Shown: in pieces, positions 35,027-46,600 of the stretch
Numbering within the stretch: position 1 is the first letter of the stretch
How the letters are laid out: each line of letters opens with the position of its first letter
NCBI GenBank assembly: GCA_030267965.1
Contig: BRYA01000580.1
Span: forward strand, 1 to 64,000
Length of the DNA stretch: 64,000 bases
Direction of reading: 5' to 3'
Source: Triparma columacea
Taxonomy: Eukaryota > Sar > Bolidophyceae > Parmales > Triparmaceae
Made by a program: the position numbers and the translations under genes
Notes under the pieces: generated by a model
The model's database searches: none
Told to the model about the DNA's origin: nothing
The model's input: the letters and a program-made list of their open reading frames with translations, nothing else

Positions 35027-36695
35027 CTATGCGCCTCCGGCGTCCCCGATAAAAGCCATAATTTTCTCCATCCCCTTCCCTGTCAGCACAGCATTATCCC
35101 ACAAGTTCAAACAGTGTTTAACAAACTCCTCCCTAACCCCCTTCTCTTCATTGATCCACGTTTTATTCTCCACCGCGAATCTCCGAACCAAGGCTTCGAC
35201 GGAGGAGTCGGGTATGACGACGTCGGTTTCGGCGAATACGTTCCACCTTTTCATGAAAATTTTCTCCGTCTCACTTACGTCCGTGAACTCATCAAGCATG
35301 GCGTTAGCGACTGTCCTGAGAGTTCCAACTGGGTCACCGTCATCGTCAGAATCGTAAGAGAGACAGGTTTGGGGGAGGAGAGTTCGGGAGGAATAGTACT
35401 TACGGATCGGGAGAAAACCACCTGAGGGAGGAGGGACGTCGGATACGGGGAGACAGATTATAGGGGAAGATGATATCTGAGGCTGTTTTGGGTGGGGGGT
35501 TGGGAGGTGGGTGAGCCGTTTTGAGCGTGTTCTGTTTATCGCGTGTTCCAACTTTAGCATGTTGGTAAAGGTCACCCTTTCCACCCCCCCCCCCAAACCC
35601 CGGGTTCCGTTATCCTCCCCTTACACCCCTCCCACAATCCCAGTCTCACCTCTTGCTCCTCTGTCCGTTTCCCCCCCCTTCCCTTGACTCCCCTGAAGTA
35701 GAAACCTTTCTTACTCCCCCCTTCCTCTTCCTTCCCGCTATCCTCATAAACCAATACATGCATCCCTCTCCCATCAATACTTCCCTTAGCCCTAACCCCC
35801 GAGTGCGTTAGGATATGGTGTGTTAAGTTGGTAAGTGCTGCTCTTAGGATGAGGCCGCAGAAGGGACAAGGCGTACGACCGAGACGGATCTGGACAGAGG
35901 AAGTGCAGGCGGAGGCGGGGAGGGTGGTGGAGGGGGGATTCGTTAAGTGGTAGTGGACGATTCCTAAGGGGGAGGGGGGAAGAGGGGGTTGGGGGGGTAA
36001 GAGATTGAGCGAAGAATTTTCACTTTACGCCGTCATGTATACACCCCCACATACACTGGCGCATTTCTCCTTCTTTGCTCTTTACCCCTCTACGTATTGC
36101 TTCGCTCCCCCCCCCTTCCTCGCTTCGCTCGCCCTTCCTCACCTTGTGTCATGACTTTACTCCTATTTTTGATCCCATTTTTGACCCCACTCCCTCTCCC
36201 CTTCACTACTACGGTTTTACCCCCTCCCCCCTTCATCCTTCCCATTTTGCTATTACTATTGGTACTGGCTGCAGTGGTTGTTTTGGTGGTGGTGTTGTTA
36301 CTGGTGGTGTTACTGGTGCTGTTGTTGATTGTGTCATTGTTTGTCTTTCCCTTGTTTCCTGCTTTGTTTCCTCCATCCTTCTCCTCATTTCTGTTCTTCT
36401 CATGTTGTCCTTTGTCTGTGTAGTTTCCTTTGAACAAACTGCCTAAACTGTCTCCTACATTTCCCTTATCTCCCCCCATATTCCCCATCATTGTGTCTTG
36501 GATGGCGTCTTTCCCAAACCATGATGTCTTTCCTCTTCTTTTTCCTAACATTTCAAATGTTAATGTTCTTCTTAAGAATGGTGGTGGTATAGTTACGGCT
36601 TGAAATACTCTTGGTATGTATGTTAATGAAAATCTATCATTTAATGCAGAAGATAATGAGTCTTTATCTCCATTTCCCTCGACAGCAGGTGCCAT
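35027..36695 (-). CDS. VEFS-box protein, Su(z)12/EMF2-like PRC2 subunit
   Basis: Model: complement(join(35027..35482, 35650..35963, 36143..36695)), 440 aa. The N-terminus carries FLRRTLTFEM (like the Su(z)12 N-terminal region), then an Asn/Thr/Lys-rich low-complexity linker. Exon 2 has a C2H2 finger (CPFCGLILRAALTNLTHHIL then TH). Exon 3 encodes the VEFS box: VSETEKIFMKRWNVF, IPDSSVEALVRRF, EEFVKHCLNLWDNAVL. Su(z)12-type proteins pair with Ezh2-type methyltransferases to write H3K27me3. The exon-3 acceptor (after CCCAAACAG) is the best of several candidates. The gene is compact compared with animal and plant homologues. Confidence 0.8.
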
Positions 36696-37117
36696 TTATG
36701 GACCCTTATATTATGCTTATAAGCCAAATATGAGGCCAAAGGAGTGCCTTAAACTACACAAATACTACACAAATACTACACAGTCACCTAACAACACTAT
36801 AAACAGACGTTGTTGGAGGTATCCTGTTTCTCCTGTTGAGCTCTTTTTTCTGAGCAGTGAGAGTGATGGCCTTTGACTTCTCCCACACTCTCTTCTCCTT
36901 GATACCCTACCTCCTCGTACTCCTACTCCTTCTGCTCCTTCTACTCCTTCTACTCCTTCTTCACCCCAACCCCTTCCTCTTCGACTCCATGCCGCCATGT
37001 ACCAAGAATAGCGTTACTTACAGCTTAAAAAGAAAAGAAAAAACCAAACAACTTCTCGTCAACCTCTTAACCCTGCTTCTAAATTTTACATAATCCCAAC
37101 TCTCAATTCCAGCCCCC
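36696..37117. other. Spacer with CTC/CTT triplet microsatellite
   Basis: The 36905-36965 tract of CTCCTACTCCTTCTGCTCC-type triplets makes Leu-rich and Glu/Gly-rich ORFs that I do not accept as genes. The spacer holds the PRC2 gene's promoter and the downstream end of the EFHC1-like gene. Confidence 0.5.
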
Positions 37118-39010
37118 TCACATATCCCCCCAAGCCCCCGCCAGCCCTTCGTTGTGATCCTGTATCGTGACATGTATAGGTTTGTCCTCCGTAAGCTTAA
37201 CAAGTTTCATCCAGCTGACCTTCCCCTTCCCCCTCTTGTCAAGTTTCCTCCAGATCGTAACGAGTTCCTGTTTCTTAAGTTTCCCCAGCCCCACCTTCCC
37301 CATGCACGCCTTGAGTCCCTGGAAGTCCAGCTGTTTGTCGTTTCCGTTGCTGGACTCTTTGACAAAGTAAGCCTTAATGGCGTGCCTGTAATCGCGGAGG
37401 AGCTGGTGGAGGCCCTCGTAGTTGCTCAACGGGAACGTCATCACGTCGTTCTCCATAAGCCTGTACGTCCCCTCGTCCGCGTCCAGCAGCAGGAACTTGT
37501 GGCAGTTAAGGCTGAGGATAGCGCCTACGTACAAGTCCCCGGCGAGGACCTTGGTGCCGTCGGAGTGCTTCATGGGCTGACGGCGGAGGAACTGACCACC
37601 GACTATCCCGGAGTTCCTGAGAGGGGGCTCGCGGACGGCGACGGTGTCGTCCTCCAAGTAGTACTGGATTACGAACCTCCTGACCTTGTCGTCGTTCTTG
37701 TTGGTTAGCATCTTGGCGTTGAAGCGGGTTATGTGACCCCTCTTGTCGTAGTGGAAGTGCCTCTTCGGGACGCCGGGCCTGATGCTCCCGGTGCAGCTCC
37801 TCAAACTGTCCTCCTCGCTCCCGAATCCGTTGTAGGGAGGTATCTGCCTTTCGTACTTGATGTCTGGTCCCCCGGTGAGCTCAATGTCGTTTCCGATGTT
37901 CATATTCTTCTCGACGTAGAAGTCCCTGGTGAACTTATCCGCCCTTGCGATGGTCATGGCCCGCTGGTAGACGTTGATAACGCCACCGATTCTGAAGTCC
38001 CTCCAGGTGTAGAAGTCACCGGAGGGATTCCTGATGTCCTTGGGGACCTTGCTCCTCTTGAGGAGCTTCGGGAACTGGTCGCGGCCATCATTCCGGGTGT
38101 GAACTGGGACGATCTCCATGGTGTCGTCGGAGAGGAAGTAGCAGAGCTTGAACAGTCTAACGTCGCCGTAGAGCCTATCGGTGTCATCCCAGACAATGTC
38201 GAAGCACAGTGTCTTATTGCCGACCTGCAAGAAGGAGCCGAGGTCGCTCATCGCCTTAGGCTTCCCGAGGAGTGCCTCCATGTACTCCTTCATCTCATGC
38301 ATCTTTCTGTTCCTGTTGACCCCAGGAGTTCCCGTCTCTCTCATCATTTTCTCCTTGTTCCTCTTAATAAACTCGTCGTCCGGCCAGCTGCTCTGCCTCA
38401 GCTCCTCCTCGGTCCAGTTCAAGTTGGCCCTGATGAATCGGAGTGTGCTATCATTGCACCCGATAATTGAGTACCCTCTCGAGTATATCTCCGCAACCCC
38501 TCCCATCTTCATGTCATTGATCCCCACGTACCCCCCTCCCCTCTTCTCCACCTTCCTCCTCCTCAAAACGTTGCCCTGGGGCATTCCAGAATTCTCCTGC
38601 TTGCACTCGATGATCTCGATGCTCCCGTCCTCGGTGTACAAGTACAGCTCGCACCTGTGGATTCTCTTGGACTCCATGTTGCTCTCTGCAATGTCCTCGA
38701 AGTAATAGCCATAGAAGAGCAGCACGGGGGGTAGCGGGGCAGTGTTGTCATGGCTCGGGTACGCGGACACGACCGAGGAGGCGTCGTCGTTGAAATTCCC
38801 GCCCCAGGTGGAGACGGAATTGTTGTCGTTGACGTAGGAGTTGGAAGAAGACTTCATGCTCAGGGTGGTGATGGCGGGCACAGTCCTGCGACCGATCTTG
38901 GAGACTACCATATTAGAGGAGATCTTCGCGAGGTTTTCTCGGTCCCTGCGTTGCTTGGCCAACGAGTATCGGCCAGAAAGGTCAGAGAATTGGTTGGCGT
39001 CCCTGGGCAT
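37118..39010 (-). CDS. EFHC1-type DM10-domain protofilament protein
   Basis: Single exon, 630 aa, start ATG at 39010. Three DM10 (DUF1126) modules are visible: about 95-205 (LLFYGYYFEDIAES, VLRRRKVEK), about 260-385 (LCFDIVWDDTDRLYGDVRLF, LLKRSKVPKD) and about 425-535 (RRFVIQYYLEDDTVAV, FLRRQPMKH). A C-terminal EF-hand-like region (residues about 560-620) follows. EFHC1/EFHC2 (Rib72 in Chlamydomonas) line the lumen of axonemal doublet microtubules. With three DM10 domains the architecture is complete. This supports a flagellated life stage. Confidence 0.9.
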   Translation of the reverse strand: MPRDANQFSDLSGRYSLAKQRRDRENLAKISSNMVVSKIGRRTVPAITTLSMKSSSNSYVNDNNSVSTWGGNFNDDASSVVSAYPSHDNTAPLPPVLLFYGYYFEDIAESNMESKRIHRCELYLYTEDGSIEIIECKQENSGMPQGNVLRRRKVEKRGGGYVGINDMKMGGVAEIYSRGYSIIGCNDSTLRFIRANLNWTEEELRQSSWPDDEFIKRNKEKMMRETGTPGVNRNRKMHEMKEYMEALLGKPKAMSDLGSFLQVGNKTLCFDIVWDDTDRLYGDVRLFKLCYFLSDDTMEIVPVHTRNDGRDQFPKLLKRSKVPKDIRNPSGDFYTWRDFRIGGVINVYQRAMTIARADKFTRDFYVEKNMNIGNDIELTGGPDIKYERQIPPYNGFGSEEDSLRSCTGSIRPGVPKRHFHYDKRGHITRFNAKMLTNKNDDKVRRFVIQYYLEDDTVAVREPPLRNSGIVGGQFLRRQPMKHSDGTKVLAGDLYVGAILSLNCHKFLLLDADEGTYRLMENDVMTFPLSNYEGLHQLLRDYRHAIKAYFVKESSNGNDKQLDFQGLKACMGKVGLGKLKKQELVTIWRKLDKRGKGKVSWMKLVKLTEDKPIHVTIQDHNEGLAGAWGDM

Positions 39011-39166
39011 TTGTGTCCGGTTGAGGGAGATTCTATAAGGAGGAGGGACAAAACGTGGGAAGGACGAAGCGTGGGGAGAGCGAAGCGACGACCGGTGGGT
39101 TAGTGAGCCGAAAGAGGGTCATGTCTCAAACTGGAAAACTGTTAGGGCGCTTCTATATTTTCCCAC

Positions 39167-39562
39167 TTACAAATCATCAATAGACGCCGTATTCGGCCTT
39201 GAGCTCAGATTCGACTTAACCATGGGTATTCCGTTGATGAAGTGCAAGCTCTGCGCCTTCTTTTGTGGGTCTTTGTAAAAATTCTCACGTCTCGTATCTC
39301 CCTCAATGCCAGGCCTTCGGTATCCCGGTAGGTTGGGGAAAGAAGCGGTACCTACATCACCAAGAGCAGAGAATTAGGAGCGGAAAATCGAGAGTGAGAC
39401 CAAGATCAAACGTCCTTCGGAATAAACATGCCCAAAATATATCCTTCCACAACCCATCGTACCTGGACGACCTCCTGAGGCCATTTGCAAGCCACCCCTC
39501 AACCCGCCCCCTAAAGCTCCAGCCGCGGTACCAGGCCTAGAATATGATCCGTATCCATGCAT
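39167..39562 (-). CDS. Small conserved-looking two-exon protein
   Basis: Model: complement(join(39167..39351, 39463..39562)), 94 aa. Exon 1 starts MHGYGSYSRPGTAAG and is Gly-rich; exon 2 reads FPNLPGYRRPGIEGD, FYKDPQKKAQSLHFINGIPM and ends at TAA. The phase-1 junction joins ASGGRPG to TASFPNL. The non-repetitive, hydrophilic exon 2 with normal codon use looks coding though it is too short to stand out as an ORF. The donor (GTACGA) is weaker than others in the window, so the junction is less certain. Family unknown. It lies between two genes reading away from it. Confidence 0.55.
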
Positions 39563-39720
39563 GGCCCTTCTCAACGTTTCACGATCCCTGACTCTTCTTG
39601 TGTCTGGCCCCAGCGCCCGGTTTGTTCAGCTCAACCCACAACTTCTTTCGGTCTTGTTGCTGCTGCTCTGGCTCGGAGGCAACATTTTGTTTTGTTTGGC
39701 ACCATATTGACATTTTTTTC

Positions 39721-40890
39721 ATGCCACCTCGCCCTTTTCGCACGCGCCCACAGTGGCGATTGAAGCTAACTATGGCTTTAGGGTTCGTTATTTTGTTCGT
39801 AATGTACCTGAATCTTTCAATCTCAACCTCCACCCCCACTTTCCCAGGCACAAATGCTGTTATTGAACAAGATCGCACAATCATACAACCATTAGCTACA
39901 CCCCCCCCCCTCCCTCCCCCTAAACCTGAGCCTCTACTACCTCCTGATATTACCTCCCTCGATTCACTTCCTGTCATCCCATGGATGGATTCCCCGAAAG
40001 AGCGTGCATACATCAAAGAGATTCATTCCCTTCCAATGCCCCGTCCAGGCCAAAAGTTCGTAGTTTCCTTTGGGCTTTATGGTGACAATCCCAAATACAC
40101 TCAAGGTGCAATTAGGAATGCGGAGCTCGCCCCGACTTACTTTCCTGGTTGGGTTTGCAGATTCTACGCCGACGCTAGTGTTCCCCAGGGAATCAAGGTG
40201 GGGAGCTATGAAAGAAGCATCAAGGTTTAGGTTCGCAGCTCCTTCTCTAAACTGCTAACTTCTCTCTCCTCACCACCACCCACGCAGGACAAGCTCACCG
40301 ATCTTGGGGCGGAGGTGATGGCCCCGCCCAGTCAGTTACAGGGTGGGGCCGCTGGAATGTTCTGGAGGTTCCTTGTTGCCGACGACTTAAGTGTTGACAG
40401 GTTTATTGTTCGGGATTCAGACAGCAGGCTCAACGCTAGGGACAGATTCGCAGTCGAGGAGTGGATACAATCCGGGAAGTGCGTGCACACCGTGAGGGAC
40501 CACGTGAACCATGTGAGGACCATGAACGGAGGGCTTTGGGGAGGGATACCGGGGTGTAAGAGCCTCGCGAAAGGGGGGGGGTTTGTGAAAATGATTACGG
40601 AGAGCAAGCAGAGCAAAATGGCGGGTTACATGGAGGATATTTATCTTCTTGTGGACCACGTTTGGCCCCTAGTCAAGGACGACCAGATTGGCCACGACGC
40701 GTATTCATGCACAAAGTTCGATAACGCAAGACCCTTTCCCACGCAGAGAGACGAAAACTACCAGCACGTCGGGCAGGTCTTCGACCACCAGGATAACCCC
40801 AGGATGGGCGATATTGACGGCTTCATACGTGGGAAGCCGAACCCCGTGCAGTGCAGGCCCAAGGATCACCAAGATTGGCTTTATGGCTGA
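39721..40890 (+). CDS. Type II membrane glycosyltransferase-like protein
   Basis: Model: join(39721..40224, 40288..40890), 368 aa. A short basic cytoplasmic N-terminus and a transmembrane helix (about residues 19-36, LTMALGFVILFVMYL) are followed by a Pro-rich stem, the layout of Golgi glycosyltransferases. The lumenal domain starts FVVSFGLYGDNPKYTQGAI and includes MFWRFLVADD, then FIVRDSDSRLNARD (an acidic DxD-like metal site), VEEWIQSGK and GGLWGGIPG. The 63-base intron has donor GTTTAG, unusual for this window, but the frame and the acceptor CCACGCAG fit. Sugar and acceptor unknown. Confidence 0.72.
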
Positions 40891-41001
40891 ATTAACTAAG
40901 ACAATCCCAACATACAAATGCACAACCCGAATATTAGACAACACATTCTTAGTCACAATGCCCCACAATTATATTGATGATGCTCACAACCCCGACAAAT
41001 C

Positions 41002-41403
41002 TCATGCTTTGGTTAGCTTTTCCCTAAGCTCTCCTCTCTCTACGGCCCCCTGCGTGTCCATGCTAGCGTATTCAATCTCCCTTTTCCGCTCCTTCATCCA
41101 ATCAGCATTGCTATACTTCTTCATTAGCATTTCTTTCATCCGAACCTTGTCCTCCCTGCTCAGTGCAGGCATCTCAGCACTCGTCTCGACGCCAGCCTTC
41201 TTCTGGAGCTCCTTGGACAGCACCACAGGCTCACGAGCGCGCTCCAGCGATATCCTACCATTCGACGTCTCCTTCGCACTCCTCTTCTGAATGTCCTCCT
41301 TTACGAGGACGTAGCTCCCACCTTTTACAACTGTTCCCAACACAAACAACCCTATCGCAGTTTTCCAAATGTGAGCAGAGTGTGGTTGGATGATTCCAGC
41401 CAT
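41002..41403 (-). CDS. Small single-pass membrane protein
   Basis: Single exon, 133 aa from the ATG at 41403 (upstream in-frame codons lack an ATG). One hydrophobic helix at about residues 13-30 (TAIGLFVLGTVVKGGSYVL) is followed by a charged, helical C-terminal region (MKEMLMKKYSNADWMKERK). The layout resembles small mitochondrial inner-membrane assembly factors, but no family is recognised. Convergent with the glycosyltransferase-like gene (111-base gap). Confidence 0.6.
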   Translation of the reverse strand: MAGIIQPHSAHIWKTAIGLFVLGTVVKGGSYVLVKEDIQKRSAKETSNGRISLERAREPVVLSKELQKKAGVETSAEMPALSREDKVRMKEMLMKKYSNADWMKERKREIEYASMDTQGAVERGELREKLTKA

Positions 41404-41413
41404 GTTAGCGCGA

Positions 41414-41474
41414 GAGATTGGAGATCTGGATGAGAGTATCAACGAAAGTCTCGGAAGGGAGGACGAGGATGATA
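41414..41474 (+). pseudogene. Stray inverted copy of the IFT140 C-terminal tail
   Basis: On the plus strand this stretch can be read EIGDLDESINESLGREDEDD, almost identical to EIGELDESINESLGSEDEDD at the end of IFT140 (minus strand, about 43664-43724). Base identity is near complete over about 57 bases. It sits right upstream of the 41403 start codon and is not attached to any IFT140 exon, so it is a duplicated fragment. Confidence 0.85.
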
Positions 41475-41953
41475 CCGCGACTGAGTTGACACGAAACGAG
41501 CCTCTAAAACGTCAGTTAACCTCCTTAATGTCTATTTCCTCCCTCCCTTATCCTGGCGGTCCCTATGAGTCAGAAGAAATTTAATTCCTAGACCGTAATT
41601 TCTATCAACCCCAGGTCGATATGCTTTAAATCGAGAACGAACGTTCACTGCAAGCTCCTAATCGTACAGTTCGTTGTTTTTGGTGTTAAAGTGAGGCTTT
41701 GAGCATTTGCTTGCTGGGGCTTCTCAGCCTGAGAGAGGATATATCGGATCCTACTTAGTTTGTCCAATCTTTACGTGTTGTGAGTGAATTTCCCCATGTA
41801 TTATACCCCCCCGCCTTCTCCGCAACAATACTTTCCCATTATCTCTAACCCTGTTCCCCCCCGCCGCCCTATCATGTCCCAATATCTCCCCCCCCCCCTC
41901 CCCGCTCCCGGCCCTCTTCTCGCCCTGATCTTGCTTCCCCCTTTTCCTAGAAA
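41475..41953. promoter_or_regulatory. Upstream region of Arp3
   Basis: Noncoding spacer with a C/T-rich stretch (41800-41950) just before the Arp3 ATG. It must hold the Arp3 promoter and, toward 41403, that of the small membrane protein. No RNA gene recognised. Confidence 0.4.
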
Positions 41954-43472
41954 ATGGATTTTAAGCCTCCCGCTGTGATTGACAATGGTACGGGTTATAC
42001 CAAGATGGGTTACGCCGGTAACGTTGAGCCCCAATACATTATTCCTACAACCATATCATTGCCATCTTCCAAGGGTACCTCCTCCTTTGTTGACTCGAAG
42101 CGTGGGGGAGTGGAGGATCTGGACTTCTACATAGGCACCGACTGCGCGAAGCACACCAGCACCCATGCAATCAATTACCCCATTCGGCACGGTCTGATTG
42201 AGAACTGGGACAACATGGAGGTAAGTAGGAGCCAAGGGAGGAGGGTGTCACAAGGCAAGCATCTTGTGCACACGGTAGGCACTTAATCTACGTGGTAGAT
42301 GGTACTTCATTCACGCTAACGCAATATTTCAATCCTCGCTACGCTCCTCATGCTCCCCACAGCGCCTTTGGCAGCGCTGCATCTTTGACTCCCTCCGCTG
42401 CGACCCTCAGGAGCACTACATGCTCCTCACTGAGCCCCCTCTCAATACACCCGAGAACCGCGAGTACACCGCTGAAATTATGTTTGAAACCTTCAATGTT
42501 CCCGGACTCTACATTGCTGTGCAGGCGGTGTTGGCCCTTGCGGCCTCCTGGACCAAGAAGTCTGTCGCCGAGCGCACTCTCACTGGTACCGTGATCGACT
42601 CTGGCGACGGCGTCACTCACGTTATTCCCGTTGCCGACGGTTACGTTATTGGATCTTGCATCAAACACATCCCCCTCGCAGGGAGGGACATCACAAACTT
42701 CGTCCAGCAGATCCAGAGAGAGAGGAAGGAACCCATCCCCGCCGAGGACAGGTGAGAAAAGACAAGAAGAAAGATCCAACAACTCCAAGCACTAACGCAT
42801 GATGTCATCGTTCGTCGCTTCGCTCTTCCCCCGCTCCTACTGCCCTCCTCCCTCACTCCTTGCAGCCTTGAGACCGCCCGTCGGACCAAGGAGATGCACA
42901 GCTATGTCTGCCCTGACCTCGTTAAGGAGTTCGCCAAGTATGACTCCAACCCCCAGAAATACATTCGCAAGTACGAGGGCATCAAGAAGGGCACCGGGCG
43001 CACCTGGACTTCCGAAGTAGGCTACGAGCGCTTCCTCGGCCCCGAGATTTTCTTCAACCCCGAGATATTCTCCTCCGACTTCCTCACCCCACTCCCCGAA
43101 GTTGTCGATGAGGCCATCCTCAAGTGCCCAATTGACACGCGCCGCGGTCTTTACAACAATATAGTTCTCAGCGGTGGCAGCACCATGTTCAAGGACTTTG
43201 GAAGAAGGCTTAATAGGGACATAAAGAAGAGGGTCGACGGCAGGATGCAGGCCAATCTCGAGCGCCTCGGTGCTCTCGGGCGCACGGCTAACGCGCAGCC
43301 CATCGACGTGAACGTTGTCTCCCACCACATGCAGCGCTACGCCGTCTGGTTCGGAGGATCCATGCTCGCCTCGACCCCAGAGTTCTACAGAGTTTGCCAC
43401 ACCAAGGCCCAGTACGACGAGGAAGGCCCGAGGATCGCCAGGCACAACGCGGTGTTCACCGCCCAAATGTAA
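41954..43472 (+). CDS. ARP3: Actin-related protein 3 (Arp2/3 complex)
   Basis: Model: join(41954..42220, 42363..42751, 42866..43472), 420 aa. The actin fold is intact: [16 protein letters not shown] (phosphate 1 loop), [17 protein letters not shown] (phosphate 2), [18 protein letters not shown] (adenosine region) and a typical ending ([13 protein letters not shown] then FTAQM). The N-terminus and the ALALAASW segment fit Arp3 rather than actin or Arp2. Length matches the family (about 418 aa). It nucleates branched actin filaments with Arp2 and ARPC1-5. Confidence 0.95.
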
Positions 43473-43650
43473 ATTTTTGCGTAGGGTCCCGTTCCAGTGG
43501 GTGGGAGGAAAGGAGAGAATGCATTGCCAACACAAGAAACAGAAAGAACTTGAAATTGTCAGATAAAACAGTTGGTGCACTTCTACTAGCCCCCCCGCTC
43601 CCCTTCCCCCCCGCCCCCCCCCGCCCGCGCTACTATCATGCCAATATATT

Positions 43651-46600
43651 CTACTTGTGGCCGTAATCATCCTCGTCCTCACTTCCGAGACTTTCGTTGA
43701 TACTCTCATCCAGCTCTCCAATCTCGTCGTCAATCTCGTCTTCGCTTCCAGATCCTCCTCCTCCCCCCCCCCCCTCCCTCCCTCCGACCCCGCCAGGCAT
43801 ATCCTCCCCCGCCCCCCTGCAAATATCCTCCATAATCCCATTCTCCAAGTATGGGGCCAACACAATCCCCCTTGACTCCATTTGTTTCATGGTGTCGTAG
43901 GCATCGCGCCACTGCTGCATGCTGTGGTATTGCTCGATCAGCAGCGCGTAGCAGTCCCCAATCCTGATACTTTGCTCTACTTCAGTGCCAGGCTGGTTCA
44001 GGAGGCTCAAGCAAATGCTCTCAGCCGTCGAGGGGTCGTTCTTCATGCTGCGATGAGCGGAGGGGGGAATTGCGAAAGTGATGAGGATTAGTGACCGAGA
44101 ACAATCTAAGATGGAGGACTTGTGTACCACTGATAACTCTACTCCTAGCGCAGCTCGACGTGCATCTTTTCCCCCTATTTCCTCGCTCCTCGCTCCTCGC
44201 TCCTCGCTCCTCGCTCCTCGCTTCCCGGCCTCCCTCACCTCCTCCTCGCGTTGACGAACTTGTCTACGACGTAGATCCTCGTTTGAAGGTTCGCAGCGAT
44301 AGTCGTCGCCTCGGGAGTGTCCGCCTTTGCGATGTATTTGCTAGCCTCCTTGAGGGCTCCGAGAGCTTTCTCGTAGTCCCTGTAGTCATCGATCTCGACC
44401 TGGCTGCAAGCGTCGTAGAACGACGCAAGTTGGACAAAGGCCTTGGCCTTGGTGTAGAAGGAGATGATGTTCTTCATGACGTCAGGGTCGTTGTGCCAGT
44501 CTAGGCTCTGCAGATAGTTTGCTGAGAGGATGAAAATGTCCTTGTTCCTCGACTGCTTTGCGTAAAAGATAATGTTCTTGGTATCGCCGCTCTTGAGTAG
44601 GCACTTGATGGCCTTGAGCCTGTCCCCGGCCTGAGTGTACTTCTTGCACGCGAGGTGGAAGCTGTTCTGCTTCTTGCACGCCTTGGCGAGCTTCTCGAGG
44701 ATCAGCACGCGCCTCTCCTGCTCGACAGGGTCGTCAGTCTTCTCAGGCGTCATGCCCTCGGCCATATCTTCGGTGATGTTCACCTTGTGGTCTATGCAGA
44801 GCTGGATCGCGTAGTCGAACTTCTTGCCCTTCTTGTACAGAAGTTCCACAGCCTTCTGGAACTGGCCGTTGCTGATAAAGAAATCAGCGCACTTCTCAAG
44901 CTCCGCCTCAGTGGCGTTCTCCCCCAAATCCTCGGCCACACCCTTGAGAACATCGAACATTGCATCTCCGTGCTTGCCCTCCTTGCCTACCCTGAAGCAC
45001 AGGCTCAACGCCTTGCCCTGGTCGCCCCCCTTCTGGTAAAGCTGTACAGCCTTCTCGTACTCCCCCTTGCTCTCGAAGTACTCGGCGCAGTCAATCATCG
45101 AACTCGGTCGAGACTTGAGAGCGAAACTCATGAGCTCAGCATCCAGCCCGTAAGCCTTGGAAAGCCGAATGGCATGGTTGTAACAACCGCTCTGGCTGAA
45201 AAAGGAGATGGCCTCCTGGACCTCCCCCATAGCCTCTAGCTGCCTCGCCAAATGGTAGGCCGCGCTCTTGCTTTGACTCTCGTTCACAATGTCAGCAGCC
45301 GCAGCCATCTCCCTGTTATGGCAGGCAACCCGGACCAGGCTCAAATCGTCCCCGGCCCTAGAATAATACCTCCTGGCCTTCTCAAAGTGTCCTAAACTTT
45401 CGCAGTATCCAGCCCACCACTTGAGCAGCTCGGTGTCGTTCCCCTGGAAGATGTACTCCTCTAGGTCTTCCATGCTTCCCTGGTCAAAGAGCATACGAGG
45501 GACCTCAGTCTTGTAAGTATCAGCCCTCTCAAAGTTCCTAATTGCACCGCGAGTATCTCCAATAGTCTCGAGATACTGAGCGTACTTGTGGTGAGTGGTC
45601 TTCAGGTGAATTCGGTCGTTATCTTGGGCCATATTGATCGACTCTTCCCATCGCCCCTGTCCCTGATACAGCTTGTTGAGCAAGTCGTACCGTCCGCACT
45701 CCTTGTAGAGCCTTGCAGCGTCGTCTAACAACCCAAGCTGGATGGCGACGGCCGCGATGGCCGCCTCGAGCTCGGGCTCTTTTTTTGCCTCCCTCACAGC
45801 AGCCGCCCCCCTCGCGTGGCCCATGTTCCCCAGGCAAACCTCGGCGACATCCAATCTCTTGGTCTTGACACACATATTGGCCATGTTTTCCCAGACGGCA
45901 GGGTTTTTGATGAGCTTCACAGCTCGGTGGGCTTCATCCATGTTCCCAATGGTAAGGTAATACGAGAAGTCCAGTAGGGCCTGCTTTGTCGTCGAGTCTA
46001 CGTCCTCCAGACCAACAAAGTCTCTCATGACAGTCGACATGAGGGAGGAGTTTGGAGCAGTCGACTTTGCCCCATCGTCGTTCTCGTCCTTTTGAACAAA
46101 GTACAGGCGGGGGACATTCACGCCGACCAGCATCTCGAGGGGTTTCTCAAGAGGGAACACATCTTGCATCCTTATTCCGTTGTCCGCGTCAACGAACATG
46201 GTCATGATCTCGATAGGGGATGTAGAGGAAATTGCATCAGATGCAACGCGCAGAACTTGGGGGTCGGACTCGCCCTTGGGTTCGGCAACGTCAGACTTGG
46301 TCTCCTCCGCCCCCCTCACAGACCTCTTAGGAGAGGCCGGGGAGCGGTCGCCTTTGGACTGCGCCGTCTTACTCGTCTTACTCACACTCTTGATTACCGA
46401 GTTGCTAGCCAGCCTCGTCTCGCAACTCATGAGTTTAGGCTCCTTGCTGTCCCAGAAGGCACTCACAGCGACTCGCCCCCTTTCGTTGAAATCGTAATTG
46501 TCAACGATGTCCCTGTCAGCATCGTACACGTGGAGCTTGGAATCAGGCTCGCGAATCTTCAAGGTGCCATGGATCTTGTCACTCAGGATAGCGACCCGCG

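Noticed and set aside
36857..37093. Leu-rich membrane ORF
   Set aside because: The hydrophobic run comes from a CTC/CTT triplet microsatellite.
37154..38470. Long plus-strand ORFs opposite the EFHC1-like gene
   Set aside because: They are antisense shadows of a gene with three recognisable DM10 domains.
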